Shown: in pieces, positions 36,701 through 47,357 of the stretch | Layout of the letters: each line of letters begins with the position of its first letter | How positions within the stretch are numbered: the first letter of the stretch is position 1 | Source of the DNA: Oenanthe sinensis | Taxonomy: Eukaryota; Streptophyta; Magnoliopsida; Apiales; Apiaceae | Length of the DNA: 64,000 bases | Assembly: GCA_028671895.1 (NCBI GenBank) | Contig: CM053813.1 | Coordinates: forward strand, 7,626,001-7,690,000 | Direction of reading: 5' to 3' | Program-made: the position numbers and the translations under genes | Notes under the pieces: model-generated | What the model saw: the letters and a program-made list of their open reading frames with translations, nothing else | Database searches by the model: none | What the model was told of the DNA's origin: nothing

Positions 36701-39700
36701 GGATTGTTGGAAAAACTTAATATTTTAGACAATTGTGAACCATTTTGAGACTCAAATTGAGTGGTAAACACTATATGTTGGTGTTGTGTATTGGTTGGAT
36801 TGTATTCTACTCTATGAGTGAATTCCAACGCATATTTACATGCTTAAAATAGATAAAGGGTGAATGAGAAATAATGTTCCAAAGTATAACCCTTTAAAGT
36901 GGTATTTGAGAATTGTACCACATCGAGGGTAGTACAAACCTATTCCTTGTTTTTTCTTATAAATACCTTGTACCACTTTGAAAAGAATAACAAGCCCATT
37001 CCAGTCTCTCCTTATAAATAGTCTAAGGGTTTCAGTTTTATCAAGTTGAGAAAATTATAGTCTTCTCTATAATTTCAATATCTTCAGTTTTAAAGTTCAA
37101 AATATTCCGATGATAGTTTCTAACTTAGTTCAAGTTCGCTGAGAGTATCGTTGATTTATCGGTGGTACTGTATCTCGTTTTATCCGGGAAAAACTGCTTT
37201 AAGGAGACAGATTTTCTGGACTCGAGATTCAATCTAATCTCTATTTGTTTTCTTAAACCCTTCTCCTTGTATTATAGTTAATTCCCTAATTGCATGATTG
37301 TATTGTTATGCTTTGTTATATGGATTAACTATTATATACATGAATTGTGTTCATTCTTATTTGTTTCATGCCTACGATAATTATATGGTTATGTCTATAT
37401 TGTACAAGATTGACAACACCTTGATTATTTGAAGGGATATTTTCAATGGTATACCCAATGTGGTATTGGTTTTTTGTATTGGTACCATTTATTATTTTTG
37501 ACTTGCTCATGATACAGTGAAACTTTGAATTTCAATAGTTTTATGCCCTTGCATTTAGCCAATATTAAGAAAATTGATTTCTAATCAATATTCTTCATCT
37601 CATGAACTACGGACAATTAGGGATACTTGTCTTCTTTCCGATTGTCTAATTTTCACGATCTTCTCTTAAAAATTTATTTGCAATTATGGTTATTCTCAAT
37701 GGTTCCACTGAGAAAAGCCAATACCGCAATGGTATCATAAAAAATCTCTTTTATAAAAATCTAATTGTGGAAGTTTTCTTGATAATTAACTTGTAGTAAC
37801 TCTTGATTTGCCTCTAAAAACATCATGCACATCAGACATGCTGAACTGGATTTTGTATCATGTTGTCATATCAAGCTTACTTTGATTGAGCACAACTTGT
37901 CAAGTTAGAAATTACATAATTGCCTGCTCCGTGATTTAGTTGTCATTAGAAGTCGAGGCTTCTTGGTTCACCTCAAGTCCTTGGCAATCACTTTTTTTTG
38001 TGTCTTTGCAGCTTAGAAACTTGGTGTGGGCTACTTCAAAACATGATGCGTATCTCATGTCTAACTACTCTATCATGCACTGGTCATCATTATCCCACAA
38101 CTTGTCCGAGGTCCTCAACTTTTCGGGACATGTGGCACCAACTGAGGTATTGTGAAATCAAAATGATTCTGTTGCATTCTCAAGTTTATTCGACAGTTGA
38201 GAACAAATACATCTATTTCTTTTATTATCTTGTTATGTTGCTGAGCTTCTTATATACTTTGGTGTCTAGAAACATGCTGGGAGCTTAAGAGAAGGGTTTA
38301 CACAAACTCAGATCAGCACACTTGCAGTAAGGAAAAATTTTCTAGTTGCAGGGGGCTTTGAGGGAGAACTCGTTTGTAAGGTAAGCTTGTAAATGGTAAA
38401 CATATACCTCCAAGTGTGGATATGCATTTGTAAATATATGGATAGATCTTTGTTTCATTTGTTTCTGGTGGTTGAGAAAAGTGTAGCTGAGAGATGGCAA
38501 GACAATGTATGCACTATATATGCTACTTATTGGTATTTCATAGGTTATTATATATGTTTATCATTAAGTTGTTGGGTAAAGTTGATTCCGTGTCTGTTTT
38601 GCCAGCATAGCTGCAGCAGTATATGCGTTTGGATAATTAGGTATCTTTGCATTATGACCAGAAAACTAAAGCACCTTACTTTAGAGTCCTTACTTCCGCA
38701 TGCTATAGTGATACTATAGTGATATTTCTTCTTGCAAACAATAGAAATTGTAGTCCCTTGTTCTCGTGGCCTGAAAATTGAAGTGCCTTGTTCTCCTGGC
38801 CTGAAAATTGAAGGTCCTTACATTCCAGTCCTCATTTTGTATATCATAGAAAGTTAATGTGTTATAGGGTGGTTGAGGTATATAAATCATAGGTTGTATC
38901 TCAGATACTAGAGTAAAGAAAGAATTATGTTCAATAACATACACCTCTTACTTTTACCAGCATGAAATGGGATTCTCATCAAGCAAGGAAGCAAAGTTAT
39001 AATTCTCGTCGATTAATAGATATAACAGAACCTGGTAGTATGTTATTTTATGCTGAAGGACTACTGATTGATTGATGGTTATTAGAATAGTCTATAGTTA
39101 TCTATGTGCAAGTTATATTGTTCTTGTAGCCAAAATGGAAGATGCTACCAACTTAATATTTTGGTATCCCGATAAACCTAAATAAATTAATAAAAACTTG
39201 GACAAAATGAATCAATGATTCCTAAATGTTATAACCAACCATAGTCCATGTCTCCCACCGCTCTTGTTCCATCTCTAACCTCTTATTCCTTTTTAGACCT
39301 GAATTCTCCGTCTGTATGCTCTATCTTATTCTTAGGGTTCCTTCAATCTATCTTATCGATTTAAGTTTTCTGCCATTTTCCATAAATATGGTGATAATTG
39401 GCTCACCTGATTGTGATGACATTGATTGTGGGATCATGGTTTGGATGAAATTATTGATTATAATCAGTGCAGTTAATTTGAAACTGCTATGATATTGGAT
39501 TGAGCCACAGAGACTACTAAATCCTTAAGACATGGATGTTTGAAAGTGTGGATGAATTATTAAGAAAGAAAATAATTGCAAGTAGCTAAATATGGGAGAA
39601 TAAATTAGTAAGCTAATGATTTCTACCTCTCTCTATCTTCTTCTTCCTCTCCATTCTCTAATTTTTTCTCAAAATTTTTTCTATTCGATTTCTCACTTTC

Positions 39701-41454
39701 TTTGTAATCCATTTGGTTCTACTTTCTCTGCTCCCTTAATAATACGTGTAATTCAGTTGCATAAATATCTATGGCAGCTTCAAATAATGTGCACAACTCC
39801 TACTCATATTTTATTTGTACTTCATTTAACTTCGCCAGGCCTACCTCTACCTCAACATACTTCCCTTTTGAGTTGGCATCCTAGTTTACAAGGACATGGA
39901 ATTCCAATAGTTGTTGCCCATGTATTACTTCCTAGGATTGTCTTTTAAAGTACTTTTAAGAGTTGGATTAATCTGAGGTCACTGGTCTGCGTTAAATGAG
40001 TTTCTAGGGCTCTATCCCTTTTTGATACTCCGGGAAAAAAACAGGCATACCTTCTGTTATATGAGTCCTTCAATCTGGAAAATAAAAGGATAAATGATTA
40101 TATTTATGGATACAAGTGCCCCTTCAATTTAAAAATAAATAACCCTTTAGTTGAAAATGTGGATAGTATCGAGTGTGATGTATGTCTGTCCTTCTAACTT
40201 ACAGAGTAGTCTAAATGTTTGTGATGATAGAAGTGTCATTTTTAATATTGCTTAGCTGTCTTTGACTTTTTTGATAATGCATTTATGGGCTGCACTAGCT
40301 TAAAATTAACCTAGAGTGTCATTTATGCTGTTTTTACACTGTTAATATAAATACATTGGTGGAAACACCTTCGATACTACAAAAATAATGCATAACCACT
40401 TTATAACTCCTTCGTAGCTGCAAAGATGATATATGTCAATGGGGTTGAATGCAATCTAATGTTGTTGATCCCAGCAATGAAATTATGGCAGTTCATGTAT
40501 TGTTCAAATAGTTTGAACTTTATAAATTAATCTTCTTTCTAACATTGCAGAGATTGGATAAAAAGGGTGTAAGTTTCTGCACGAGGACCACTTACGAGGA
40601 TAATGCCATCACCAATGCTGTCGAGATATATGACAGTTTGAGGTACTGAAACTTTTAAATATCAATGCTGAATAATATTTTCTTTTATATACAATACATG
40701 TCAAGTTGAAAGCTGCAACTGTATATAATTTTGCAGCGGTGGAATCCATTTTATGGCATCAAACAATGATTGTCGTATAAGAGAATATGACATGGAGAAG
40801 TTTCAGCTTATGAATCATTTCCGATTTCCATGGCCTGTGAATGTTAGTTTTTTCCACCCAACAGAAAAATATGCCATATATAGTCACTTAGTATTGCTGT
40901 TTTTTTATACTTGCAATTTTTATGTTCTTGTTTATGCAGCATACATCAGTGAGCCCCGACAGTAAAATTCTTGCTGTTGTAGGAGATGACCTTGAGGCAT
41001 TGCTTGTGGATTCCCAAAATGGAAAGGTACACAATGTTTCTTTATTTCTTTCTAATTATTTGAAAGTTAGTTACATATAAGGATCGGAACCTAAGCCATG
41101 ATATAAAGTTGCAATAATTTTGACATGCTAGTTATAAAGGGTGGTGACTGTCCCACTCATCTTCGGCTGATTAAGGGTTGTTACCTGACCGTGGAAATAA
41201 CTTTGGTATGAACTTCATTGTACTGGATATTTTTTTTGGCTGATGGGTTGGTGTTGCGACACCAAACTGCCAACCCCCCCAACCCCCCAAGTTGCAATAA
41301 TTTTGACATGCTAGTTATAAAGGGCGGTGACTGTCCCACTCTGCTTCGGCTGATTAAGGGTTGTTACCTGACCGTGGAAATAACTTTGGTATGAACTTCA
41401 TTGTACTAGATATTTTTTTTGGCTGTTGGGTTGGTGTTGCGACACCAAACTGCC

Positions 41455-41489
<35 letters not shown>

Positions 41490-44400
41490 GTTGCAATAAT
41501 TTTAAAGGGCGGTGACTGTCCCACTCTGCTTCGGCTGATTAAGGGTTGTTACCTTACTGCGGAAATAACTTTCGTATGAATTTCATTATACTGAATATTT
41601 TTCGACTAATTTCAGGGCTCCAAGTAAAAGGAGTCATGCTTAAGAATCTCTTTTTAAGTGTACCTCTTAGACTCACTAGATTGGATTCCATATGCCATGG
41701 GCATATTATGTTGGGGCACATATCACTGAACCAATTAAGAAAAACCCCTTTGGAGGTCAAGTTTTTTATCTTCTACAAGCCTAATTATATTCCACTTTTT
41801 TTTACTTGGTTAGCTACAGAACTTAATTGCTTCTGTATATTTGTGTTTTGGATTCTAAGAGCATATGCACCCATACACCCCGTCAATTCATCAATTTATC
41901 AATTAAATTGATTGAGTTAATTACTATTTATATCAAAATCAATTATTTTCATATTTTTCATACAATGTTTGAACTCCGTTAAATTTTCAATTACTATTCA
42001 TTGAAGTAAAAATAATATATTATATTGTTTATTCAATTCTAATTATTTATTTTAATATATTTTATCACTAAATATTTTTGTAGATTTTGAATAATTGATA
42101 TTTTTTATATCCATCATTTTATTTTATTTGCAATGTCATGTAATAGGTTTTTGATAACAATACAAATTGACGGCCGTTGATTACTCCGGAAAAAAATGAT
42201 GGAATAGTGTTAATGGATTGTTGAACTTTGATTTTATTGATGGACCAATAAAGAACTGATGCATTATTAAACTCCACCAATCCGTCGAATGGATTAACTA
42301 AGTGTTTTTGTATTGGTGCATATGCTCTAAGCACAACTATTCGGTATCCATATATAGGTAGTTATTATTTCTATACAAGTATATGATAAATTTTACCTGT
42401 TTTTTTCTAAATAAGTCCAGAAGGGATAAATGGATAATTAATTGTCCAAGTGCCTGAACTATTTGACTCAATGTTACAATCCTTAGTCCCTGAACAATCA
42501 AACTTGGCTTGCCACGTTAGCCTTGCTAGACGAGTCAGCAACCACGTATGTAAAAGTTAACATCATTTAGGGGTCATTGTTAAATCTGAACACATTTTCT
42601 AAATTATTAAGAATTCTGAATGAGTAAAAATCTGAATAGCAATGAATAATGTTGTTTGATAATAAAAATTCTGAATGACAATATTTCCTCAATTATATTC
42701 TATATATAATTGGAATAAGGGAATTATATGGTATGATCGTAAGGGATAAATGTGTAAATTCTCAAGTATTATTAATTAATTAGTTAAGGTTCGAATCTTT
42801 AGAAGTACAAGAATTAACTTAATATTATTCTTAAATATTATTTGTAAATAAAATAATTAAAATTCGATTATCAACCAATATCAATAATTAATTTAGTATT
42901 ATTTTAAAAGAAAAAATATAGTAAATTTTAGTATTAAAACTGAATAAATATAAATTTTCAAAAAATTAAAAATTTAACTATAAAATCATTATAAAATATT
43001 ATTAAAAAGGAAACCCATGCATCGCATGGGGTAGAAGCTAGTATTTATAGAAGTATTAACGATGTTTGATAAAAATATAAAAATATTTATAAATTTTAAT
43101 TTTTTTAAAGAGATAATTATTTTGCCTCATGAATAAAATTTGTAAATTTTTATTTACTAAATACAGAAAAATATACTTATTACAATGTATTTTAATGACA
43201 TGGACATTAAATACAATTATTTATTTTATTCTAGTTATATAATATTCTTCATTTACATATATTTTTAATTATAAAACAAATGCTTAATTTATATATCTAC
43301 TATTTCAAAACTAAAATAGAAAGTGGTAGTTTAACATAGTATAAATATAAACAATTAAAATTTTACTGTAATTCTATTGATATGCCCAACCATTCAGCTT
43401 AAATATTAAGGGGAGTCGTCCAGCGGATTTTTTCTCTCGCCCAGAAATAAATATGCATTACAAACAATCTGAATAGCAAGTACAGAACAGTTCAGTTTGT
43501 TTCGTTCCGTTCAGTGGTTAACAAATGAGCCCTTAGTTCGTAATGACGAAAGGAAGGGAATTATTAATATTTAAAAGGGCAAGGACCGTAGTTCAGCTAC
43601 TTAAACAATAAAACACTTATAGTTCGGGAATAACGAATTAATAATACCAATTCCAGAATAATTATGATACAATTATAAAATAAAATCATTAAGTTGATTC
43701 CAAAATCCAAAAGACCTTTAATTATTTCCATTGTTGATTGTAGCTTGGGAAGTTAATAATTTCATGGTTTACTATAGAGATCATATTAAAATGTGTTACA
43801 TCCAAGAGTAGTATCATATTAATGTGTATTATCCAAGAGTAGTAAAATACCCAACTACAACCAGGCTTTACTAGTCTAGAATATTCTTGCAAAGGTGGCA
43901 AGTAGTAGCCAAGCTAGCTTCAGTACAGTTAGCTAGTAGAGGTAGCTGATAAAGCTATGCACATTAATTCTAAATCTGTGGCATGACACCCTTGGGTGCC
44001 ACTCTATTGGAGACTTGGAGTTGCAAAGGTGCTCAAAGAGTGCCAGAAGTTGGCAACTTCTTTTGGTACCCCCCTCAAAATGGATAAAACACAAATTTTA
44101 GTACTAAAAGTATACAACATTCATACCTATTTTGTTATATATAGTTTTTCTTTTATTTATTAAATTTATGTTGGGACCGTTTAGGAACCTTATACAGGGT
44201 GCTAACTATTGGAGATAAAAGTTGCCAAATTTGATATGGATGAAAGAGGATACAAAATTATTATTTATTTTGAATTGGCAATATTTTGCGCCTCATAGAG
44301 GTGCCTCTATTGGAGATGCTCTAAGTTGCTGCCTATTATTTAGGTATCTTACCCTCTTTGAACTCTTATGTATAAAGGAAAAATGAACAATCAATTGCTT

Positions 44401-45101
44401 TTAGATTCTTTCCTTTCCAGAATCAGACTTACTGATCAAGATGTGATTATGGTGTAAAATCTTTAATTAAATCATGTTTATATTAGTTATGATTCAATAG
44501 TAAAGCGCAGAAATAAGGATGATGATACATCGCATAGGCATGAATGTTGTCTCTCTTCATCAGTACGTATTTCATGTGTTGACAAAAGCATTTAGTCATC
44601 ATGCAACAGGGACAGACACCGGATTTATATTTGTTTGTCATCAGGAAAGATAACAGCGTTTAAAATTTTGTCATTTTTATGTTTCAGACCATTTCCTCTG
44701 TTGTCGGTCACCTAGACTACTCTTTTGCTTCCGCGTGGCATCCAGATGGACACACCTTTGCAACAGGGAATCAAGACAAGACATGTAGAGTATGGGACCT
44801 AAGGAACCTTTCAAAGCCAGTTGCAGTTCTTAAAGGAAACATGGGTGCAGTTCGATCAGTCCGCTTTTCATCAGATGGACAATTTTTGGTAGTGGCTGAA
44901 CCTGCAGATTTTGTCCATGTCTACAATGCACGTGTAGATTACAAGAAACGTCAAGAGATTGATTTCTTTGGGGAGATCTCCGGGGTTTCTCTCAGCCCAG
45001 ACGATGAGTCTCTCTTCATTGGCGTATGGGACCGAACTTATGCGAGTTTGCTACAGTACAACAGAATAAATGAATATAAATACCTAGATTCATATATATA
45101 A
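24646..45101 (+). CDS. WD40-repeat protein, nine coding exons, 446 aa (C2A9.03-like plant family)
   Basis: Coding exons: 24646-24786, 24919-25086, 25200-25286, 38012-38146, 38270-38380, 40551-40642, 40737-40842, 40940-41026, 44688-45101. All introns are GT-AG and joins keep frame. The protein starts MADNQLDPYDYF with an acidic N-terminus, then the conserved SAAQARKGKDIQGIPWERL block (about residues 54-72), a seven-blade-type propeller region from about 125 on, and one textbook repeat ending TCRVWD (residues 316-346). It ends SLLQYNRINEYKYLDSYI. From memory this matches an uncharacterised plant family annotated as 'uncharacterized WD repeat-containing protein C2A9.03-like', of similar length. 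WD40 propellers are protein-interaction scaffolds; a specific partner is not known to me. No internal stop; the gene looks intact despite 16 kb of transposon-rich intron. Confidence 0.92.
24919..25086 (+). CDS. WD40 gene exon 2
   Basis: 56 codons, phase 0 at both ends, begins LMKVTDTSAAQARKGKDIQG, the most conserved family block. Acceptor ACTAG, donor GTTGGC. Intron 2 is 113 bp. Confidence 0.92.
25200..25286 (+). CDS. WD40 gene exon 3
   Basis: 29 codons, GGSYYEFFYNTRLVKPTILH; acceptor TTGCAG, donor GTTTGT. The next exon is 12,725 bp away. Confidence 0.92.
25287..26514. other. Original intron 3 sequence, left of element D
   Basis: Non-coding. Words such as GGATCCGACATGGACAC (25355) and GACACGGGTACGG (26054) suggest an old unidentified insertion. 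It ends at the left LTR of element D. Confidence 0.45.
26265..26346. repeat. Alternating TG/TA microsatellites
   Basis: Two (TG)n and two (TA)n tracts in 80 bases; directly seen. Confidence 0.93.
26515..27255 (+). mobile_element. Element D 5' LTR
   Basis: 741 bp; TATAAATA at 26825-26832. Shares long near-identical blocks with 36705-37418; the right copy lacks about 27 bases equivalent to the 27005-27032 area. Confidence 0.85.
27256..30818 (+). pseudogene. Element D internal relic, left half
   Basis: No usable ORF survives. The block is AT-rich with many stops. GTGGGGGTATCTTGAAGA occurs twice (about 29120 and 29170), a small duplication. The gag-pol identity is inferred from position between LTR and RNase H relic. 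Confidence 0.5.
30819..31100 (-). mobile_element. Element E 3' LTR, truncated
   Basis: Starts TGTAACACCC on the + strand and parallels 34127-34370 (AAAATGAGA-GAGGGGT, CAAACCACAAAC, GGAGCTCT). Only the outer end remains; the rest is missing up to the integrase fragment. Confidence 0.72.
31152..31736 (-). pseudogene. Element E integrase fragment
   Basis: 194-codon minus-strand ORF with the chromovirus integrase N-terminal zinc-binding region (MYRDLKKHFWWSGMKRDM, CLICQQVK) and start of the catalytic core (WENITMDFVTGLP, VVVDRLIKSAHFLPIRE) carrying the first two acidic residues. A zinc-site His appears as Tyr in SIYPSSTK. The C-terminal core, chromodomain and stop are absent, cut by the deletion. 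Confidence 0.85.
31911..32189 (-). pseudogene. Element E RNase H fragment
   Basis: 92-codon minus-strand ORF: VYSDASKRGLGCVLMQ and ASRQLKPYEINYSTHNLE are the gypsy RNase H signature, followed by WRQYLYGETC and NHKSLKYIFT. Confidence 0.86.
32290..32945 (-). pseudogene. Element E reverse transcriptase fragment
   Basis: On the minus strand: YPWGALVLFVKKKD, MGLCIDYRELNKV, FSKIDLRLGYHQL, and the intact 67-codon piece 32647-32444 with the catalytic FIDDILIYS. Stops interrupt it before and after. Downstream GIELDHAKVEAI and FLGLAGNYRRFI mark the RT thumb/connection. Clearly inactive. Confidence 0.85.
32946..34110 (-). other. Element E decayed protease/gag/leader region
   Basis: No ORF recognised. 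Assigned by position between the RT relic and the primer-binding site. Confidence 0.5.
34111..34122 (-). promoter_or_regulatory. Element E primer-binding site
   Basis: Minus strand reads TAGTATCAGAGC, one mismatch from the common initiator-Met tRNA primer site TGGTATCAGAGC, four bases from the LTR end. Confidence 0.72.
34127..35590 (-). mobile_element. Element E 5' LTR
   Basis: About 1,464 bp with TG/CA ends; the outer 280 bases match the truncated left LTR. Confidence 0.75.
35591..36704 (+). pseudogene. Element D internal relic, right half, with RNase H remnant
   Basis: The + strand near 35960-36070 reads KADYVKSNDNVMDPLT then RDIVVKLSRGMGL, the copia RNase H tail with the usual KGL lost to a stop. 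A non-coding tail and the polypurine tract (36695-36704) follow. Confidence 0.65.
36705..37418 (+). mobile_element. Element D 3' LTR
   Basis: 714 bp, TATAAATA at 37013-37020; highly similar to the 5' LTR. Confidence 0.85.
37419..38011 (+). other. Original intron 3 sequence, right of element D
   Basis: T-rich intron sequence ending in the exon 4 acceptor. Nothing else recognised. Confidence 0.5.
38012..38146 (+). CDS. WD40 gene exon 4
   Basis: 45 codons, LRNLVWATSKHDAYLMSNYS onward, continuing directly from HFQ of exon 3. Acceptor after a T-rich tract (TTTGCAG), donor GTATTG. Confidence 0.93.
38270..38380 (+). CDS. WD40 gene exon 5
   Basis: 37 codons, KHAGSLREGFTQTQISTLAV to ELVCK; acceptor TCTAG, donor GTAAGC. 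Confidence 0.93.
38381..40550 (+). other. WD40 gene intron 5
   Basis: 2,170 bp with no credible gene. A 37-bp near-duplicate containing GGCCTGAAAATTGAAG lies at 38755-38818. Confidence 0.6.
40551..40642 (+). CDS. WD40 gene exon 6
   Basis: 30 codons plus two bases, GVSFCTRTTYEDNAITNAVE; acceptor TTGCAG, donor GTACTG. The split Ser codon is completed by exon 7. Confidence 0.93.
40737..40842 (+). CDS. WD40 gene exon 7
   Basis: GGIHFMASNNDCRIREYDME to FPWPVN; acceptor TTGCAG, donor GTTAGT. Confidence 0.93.
40940..41026 (+). CDS. WD40 gene exon 8
   Basis: 29 codons, HTSVSPDSKILAVVGDDLEA to NGK; acceptor ATGCAG, donor GTACAC. Intron 8 is 3,661 bp. Confidence 0.92.
41106..41610 (+). repeat. Three-copy tandem repeat with a 31-C run in intron 8
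   Basis: Units start AAGTTGCAATAATTTT at 41106, 41289 and 41488 (offsets 183 and 199). The first ends in C7 tracts split by AA, the second in an unbroken run of 31 C (41457-41487). The third lacks the GACATGCTAGTTAT part and the C-rich tail. Confidence 0.92.
41611..42569 (+). other. Intron 8, central part
   Basis: AT-rich non-coding DNA. GCATATGCACC-type words at 41862 and inverted at 42316 (GGTGCATATGCTC) bracket about 470 bp and suggest a small inverted-repeat insertion. Confidence 0.4.
42570..43532. mobile_element. Harbinger/Tourist-like MITE candidate in intron 8
   Basis: Left end GGGGTCATTGTTAA and right end (reverse complement) GGGCTCATTTGTTAA form imperfect inverted termini, flanked by TTA on both sides (42567-42569 and 43533-43535). 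No transposase ORF. A hairpin-CTAG structure at 43014-43041 lies inside. Confidence 0.45.
43014..43041 (+). mobile_element. Helitron-like 3' terminus
   Basis: Perfect stem CCCATGC-ATC-GCATGGG, then a seven-base gap and CTAG followed by T, the layout of a plant Helitron 3' end. The 5' end is uncertain (perhaps near 42699). Confidence 0.45.
44688..45101 (+). CDS. WD40 gene exon 9 and stop
   Basis: 137 codons and TAA. Contains a complete WD repeat (GHLDYSFASAWHPDG to TCRVWD) and a second GAVRSVRFSSDG repeat. Acceptor TTTCAG. Confidence 0.95.
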   Translation, partial: TISSVVGHLDYSFASAWHPDGHTFATGNQDKTCRVWDLRNLSKPVAVLKGNMGAVRSVRFSSDGQFLVVAEPADFVHVYNARVDYKKRQEIDFFGEISGVSLSPDDESLFIGVWDRTYASLLQYNRINEYKYLDSYI

Positions 45102-46351
45102 TCAGTCTAAGGAATCTCTAGGAAATAAGGTATGTATCAATCTGCATGTGGGAGATTATTTTTATTTATGCGAAATGGTCAGCTAAAGGTGGCAAGTCAT
45201 TTTTGTTCAAGACTTTAACCAAAAGATGTATAGTAAGAACCTTTCTTAGTCTAGTGTGAATACCTCTATGTGGTACTGTTGTGATTGTAAAATACTAATA
45301 CTCTTGGACTATGGTGGTTTGATTAGATCAATATATGCTTGTTACCTAGAGATTGATAAAAAATTGACAAGATTATTTTGACTGATTAAAGGTAGACCAT
45401 AATATTGTTATAAATGATAAGATGTGACAAATTAGAGACAAATGTAGTTTTTTTTTTGTACAATGGTTAATGGCCACAATCCACTGAGAGATGAGTAACC
45501 CGGGCTGAAGGTGTACTCAGTATTTGCCACGGGTGGAGATGTTCGCTTTGGTCCATGAATGAATTTCCCTATAAATTTTTAGATGATGGAGTTGGTCCAT
45601 GAATGAATTTTCCTTTGCCTGCATTTCCCTTGCAGGGTAGAGATGAGATGGTGCATCAAGTTGTTTGTGAGGACAACTTATGTACAATCGATTGTGAATC
45701 TGACCAATTGGCCATCATATCTCATCAGTGTTGTATATTGAAATGATTACATAAGTGTTTTCCTATAATTCAATCTGATTGGTTCTTGTCGAACCTGAAA
45801 TTTTAGATTTGTATGTGTTTTTTTAATTTCAATTAGATTTTGCTTCTTAATTTTTGAGTTTTCGGATAAACTCGAATTCAATTCAAAATTCATCCAAATG
45901 AACTCGAGTTTGGATAATTTAAATTTGGTTAAAAATGTTAGATTTAGATTTGAAATTCGTCAAACCAAATCCAATTTGATCCGTTTTATCTAGAATCATG
46001 CATGGTATGAGTTAACACCACTGAGGATTTAACACATCACTGAGGATTTAACACAGACCCTCCATGAACATTTCTTGTATGTTACAGGGGACTCGCAACA
46101 TCAAACCAGACCCTTGATTGTGCATACAAATATAATAGATTCTTAATTCTTGCAAACAGTAAATTATAGGTCTTGGAGTGATCCTTAAAAGTTACGGACA
46201 ACAAATATATAGCCTGGAATTTGTGGACCAATGTAGACATTGGTCTTTGGCTTGGCCATTTTCGTTGGGCAAACATATTAGCTAATAAATTGTACCGATG
46301 TTAAATTTTGTCTAGAAAATAAATTTAGATGATACATGTACTAATAATGCT
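45102..46351 (+). other. 3' flank of the WD40 gene and intergenic DNA
   Basis: The first 200-300 bases are presumably 3' UTR; no certain polyadenylation signal was assigned. ATGAATGAATTTCC is duplicated (about 45557 and 45601). No gene seen. Confidence 0.45.
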
Positions 46352-47357
46352 TGTTGTGAGAGAAATTTGGTACAAAATTATGGAGACCCTTTACCGGAAT
46401 AGTGGAAGAAAAGTTATGCAAATTGACCAAGAAACAGCTTCCTGATTGAGGTTCCACAGAGGGTGAATGATAGTTTTGATAATGAAGGAACTGAGCTAAC
46501 AAAGGTCTAAGGCATCAACATATAACCCTGAGATTATACAAGTCAAGTACCTCAAAATATATGAATACTTGAGTTTTCTAGTGCTCTCTCCCCTCTAAGT
46601 ATTTTCGAACCGAACCCTTTTGCTAGTTGCATACATACCCTATTTATAGGGATCAAGTACATATGTAGTTCTTGATTGTTATGACTCTTGTTGATGAGTG
46701 ATTTGATAAAAATTATCCTCTGTTTGAAGGTTTATCTCGAAGTGATTTAGCTACAAAGAGAGTCCATGCCGGTTAGGACTCCTTGGAAGCTCCTATCTCT
46801 TGTATAATCGAATTGATATATGAATATATGTATTTTCCTGATAATTATCCTCAATCTGATGAAAATAATATGGTATTTATCTTCAATAATCGTGTAGAGA
46901 TTGTCTCTAACAATCAGGTGTAAGATTCCACATAGAACTTTCCTGCCAAGAGGTACTAAGCGGCTGTCCCGGAAGCTAGGTTATGGAACCTGTCCAATAG
47001 GACCTGGAACTTGTTTCCTGGAAACAATAGCACATCAGGACCTCCCAGATTAATTCTCCACTTCATTAGACTCCTGGAACCTCCTTAAATTAGGTTCCAG
47101 CCTTGATATAATGGAAGCTCCTTGGAAAGTAGCCCCTCTTCCACACTAGGACATTTTCTCCTAGTGGTTCCTAATCCTTGGATGGACTTTCCACCTTCTA
47201 AACCTCCTCGGCAGCTTCCATGATTCATTTGATCACCATGAAACCTCCCTAACATCCCTAGCCTAGGAACCTCTTTAGAGAGCTAGTTATTTAGTGGATT
47301 GGACCTCTAACAACTTATGAGCCCAAATCCAGCCCATGTGATATTTTCGGCACAACA
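46352..47357 (-). mobile_element. Element F 3' LTR
   Basis: 1,006 bp. Contains a palindromic CCCTATTTATAGGG (46639-46652), which on the minus strand supplies CTATAAATAG as a TATA box. Confidence 0.72.

Larger units (their letters stand above)
26515..37418 (+). mobile_element. Element D: decayed Ty1/copia retrotransposon in intron 3
   Basis: Two direct LTRs (26515-27255 and 36705-37418) start TGTTGGAAAAAC and end GACAACA. A polypurine tract TGTGGGGGAT precedes the right one. Flanks TCTTG (26510-26514) and CCTTG (37419-37423) fit a 5-bp target duplication with one change. The internal region is too decayed for ORFs, but near 36000 the + strand reads ADYVKSNDNVMDPLT, a copia RNase H C-terminus. 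Element E interrupts it at 30819. Confidence 0.85.

Noticed and set aside
39616..39948. 110-codon ORF in intron 5
   Set aside because: No recognisable domain, lies between good splice sites of the WD40 gene; may be an old gag scrap but cannot be supported.
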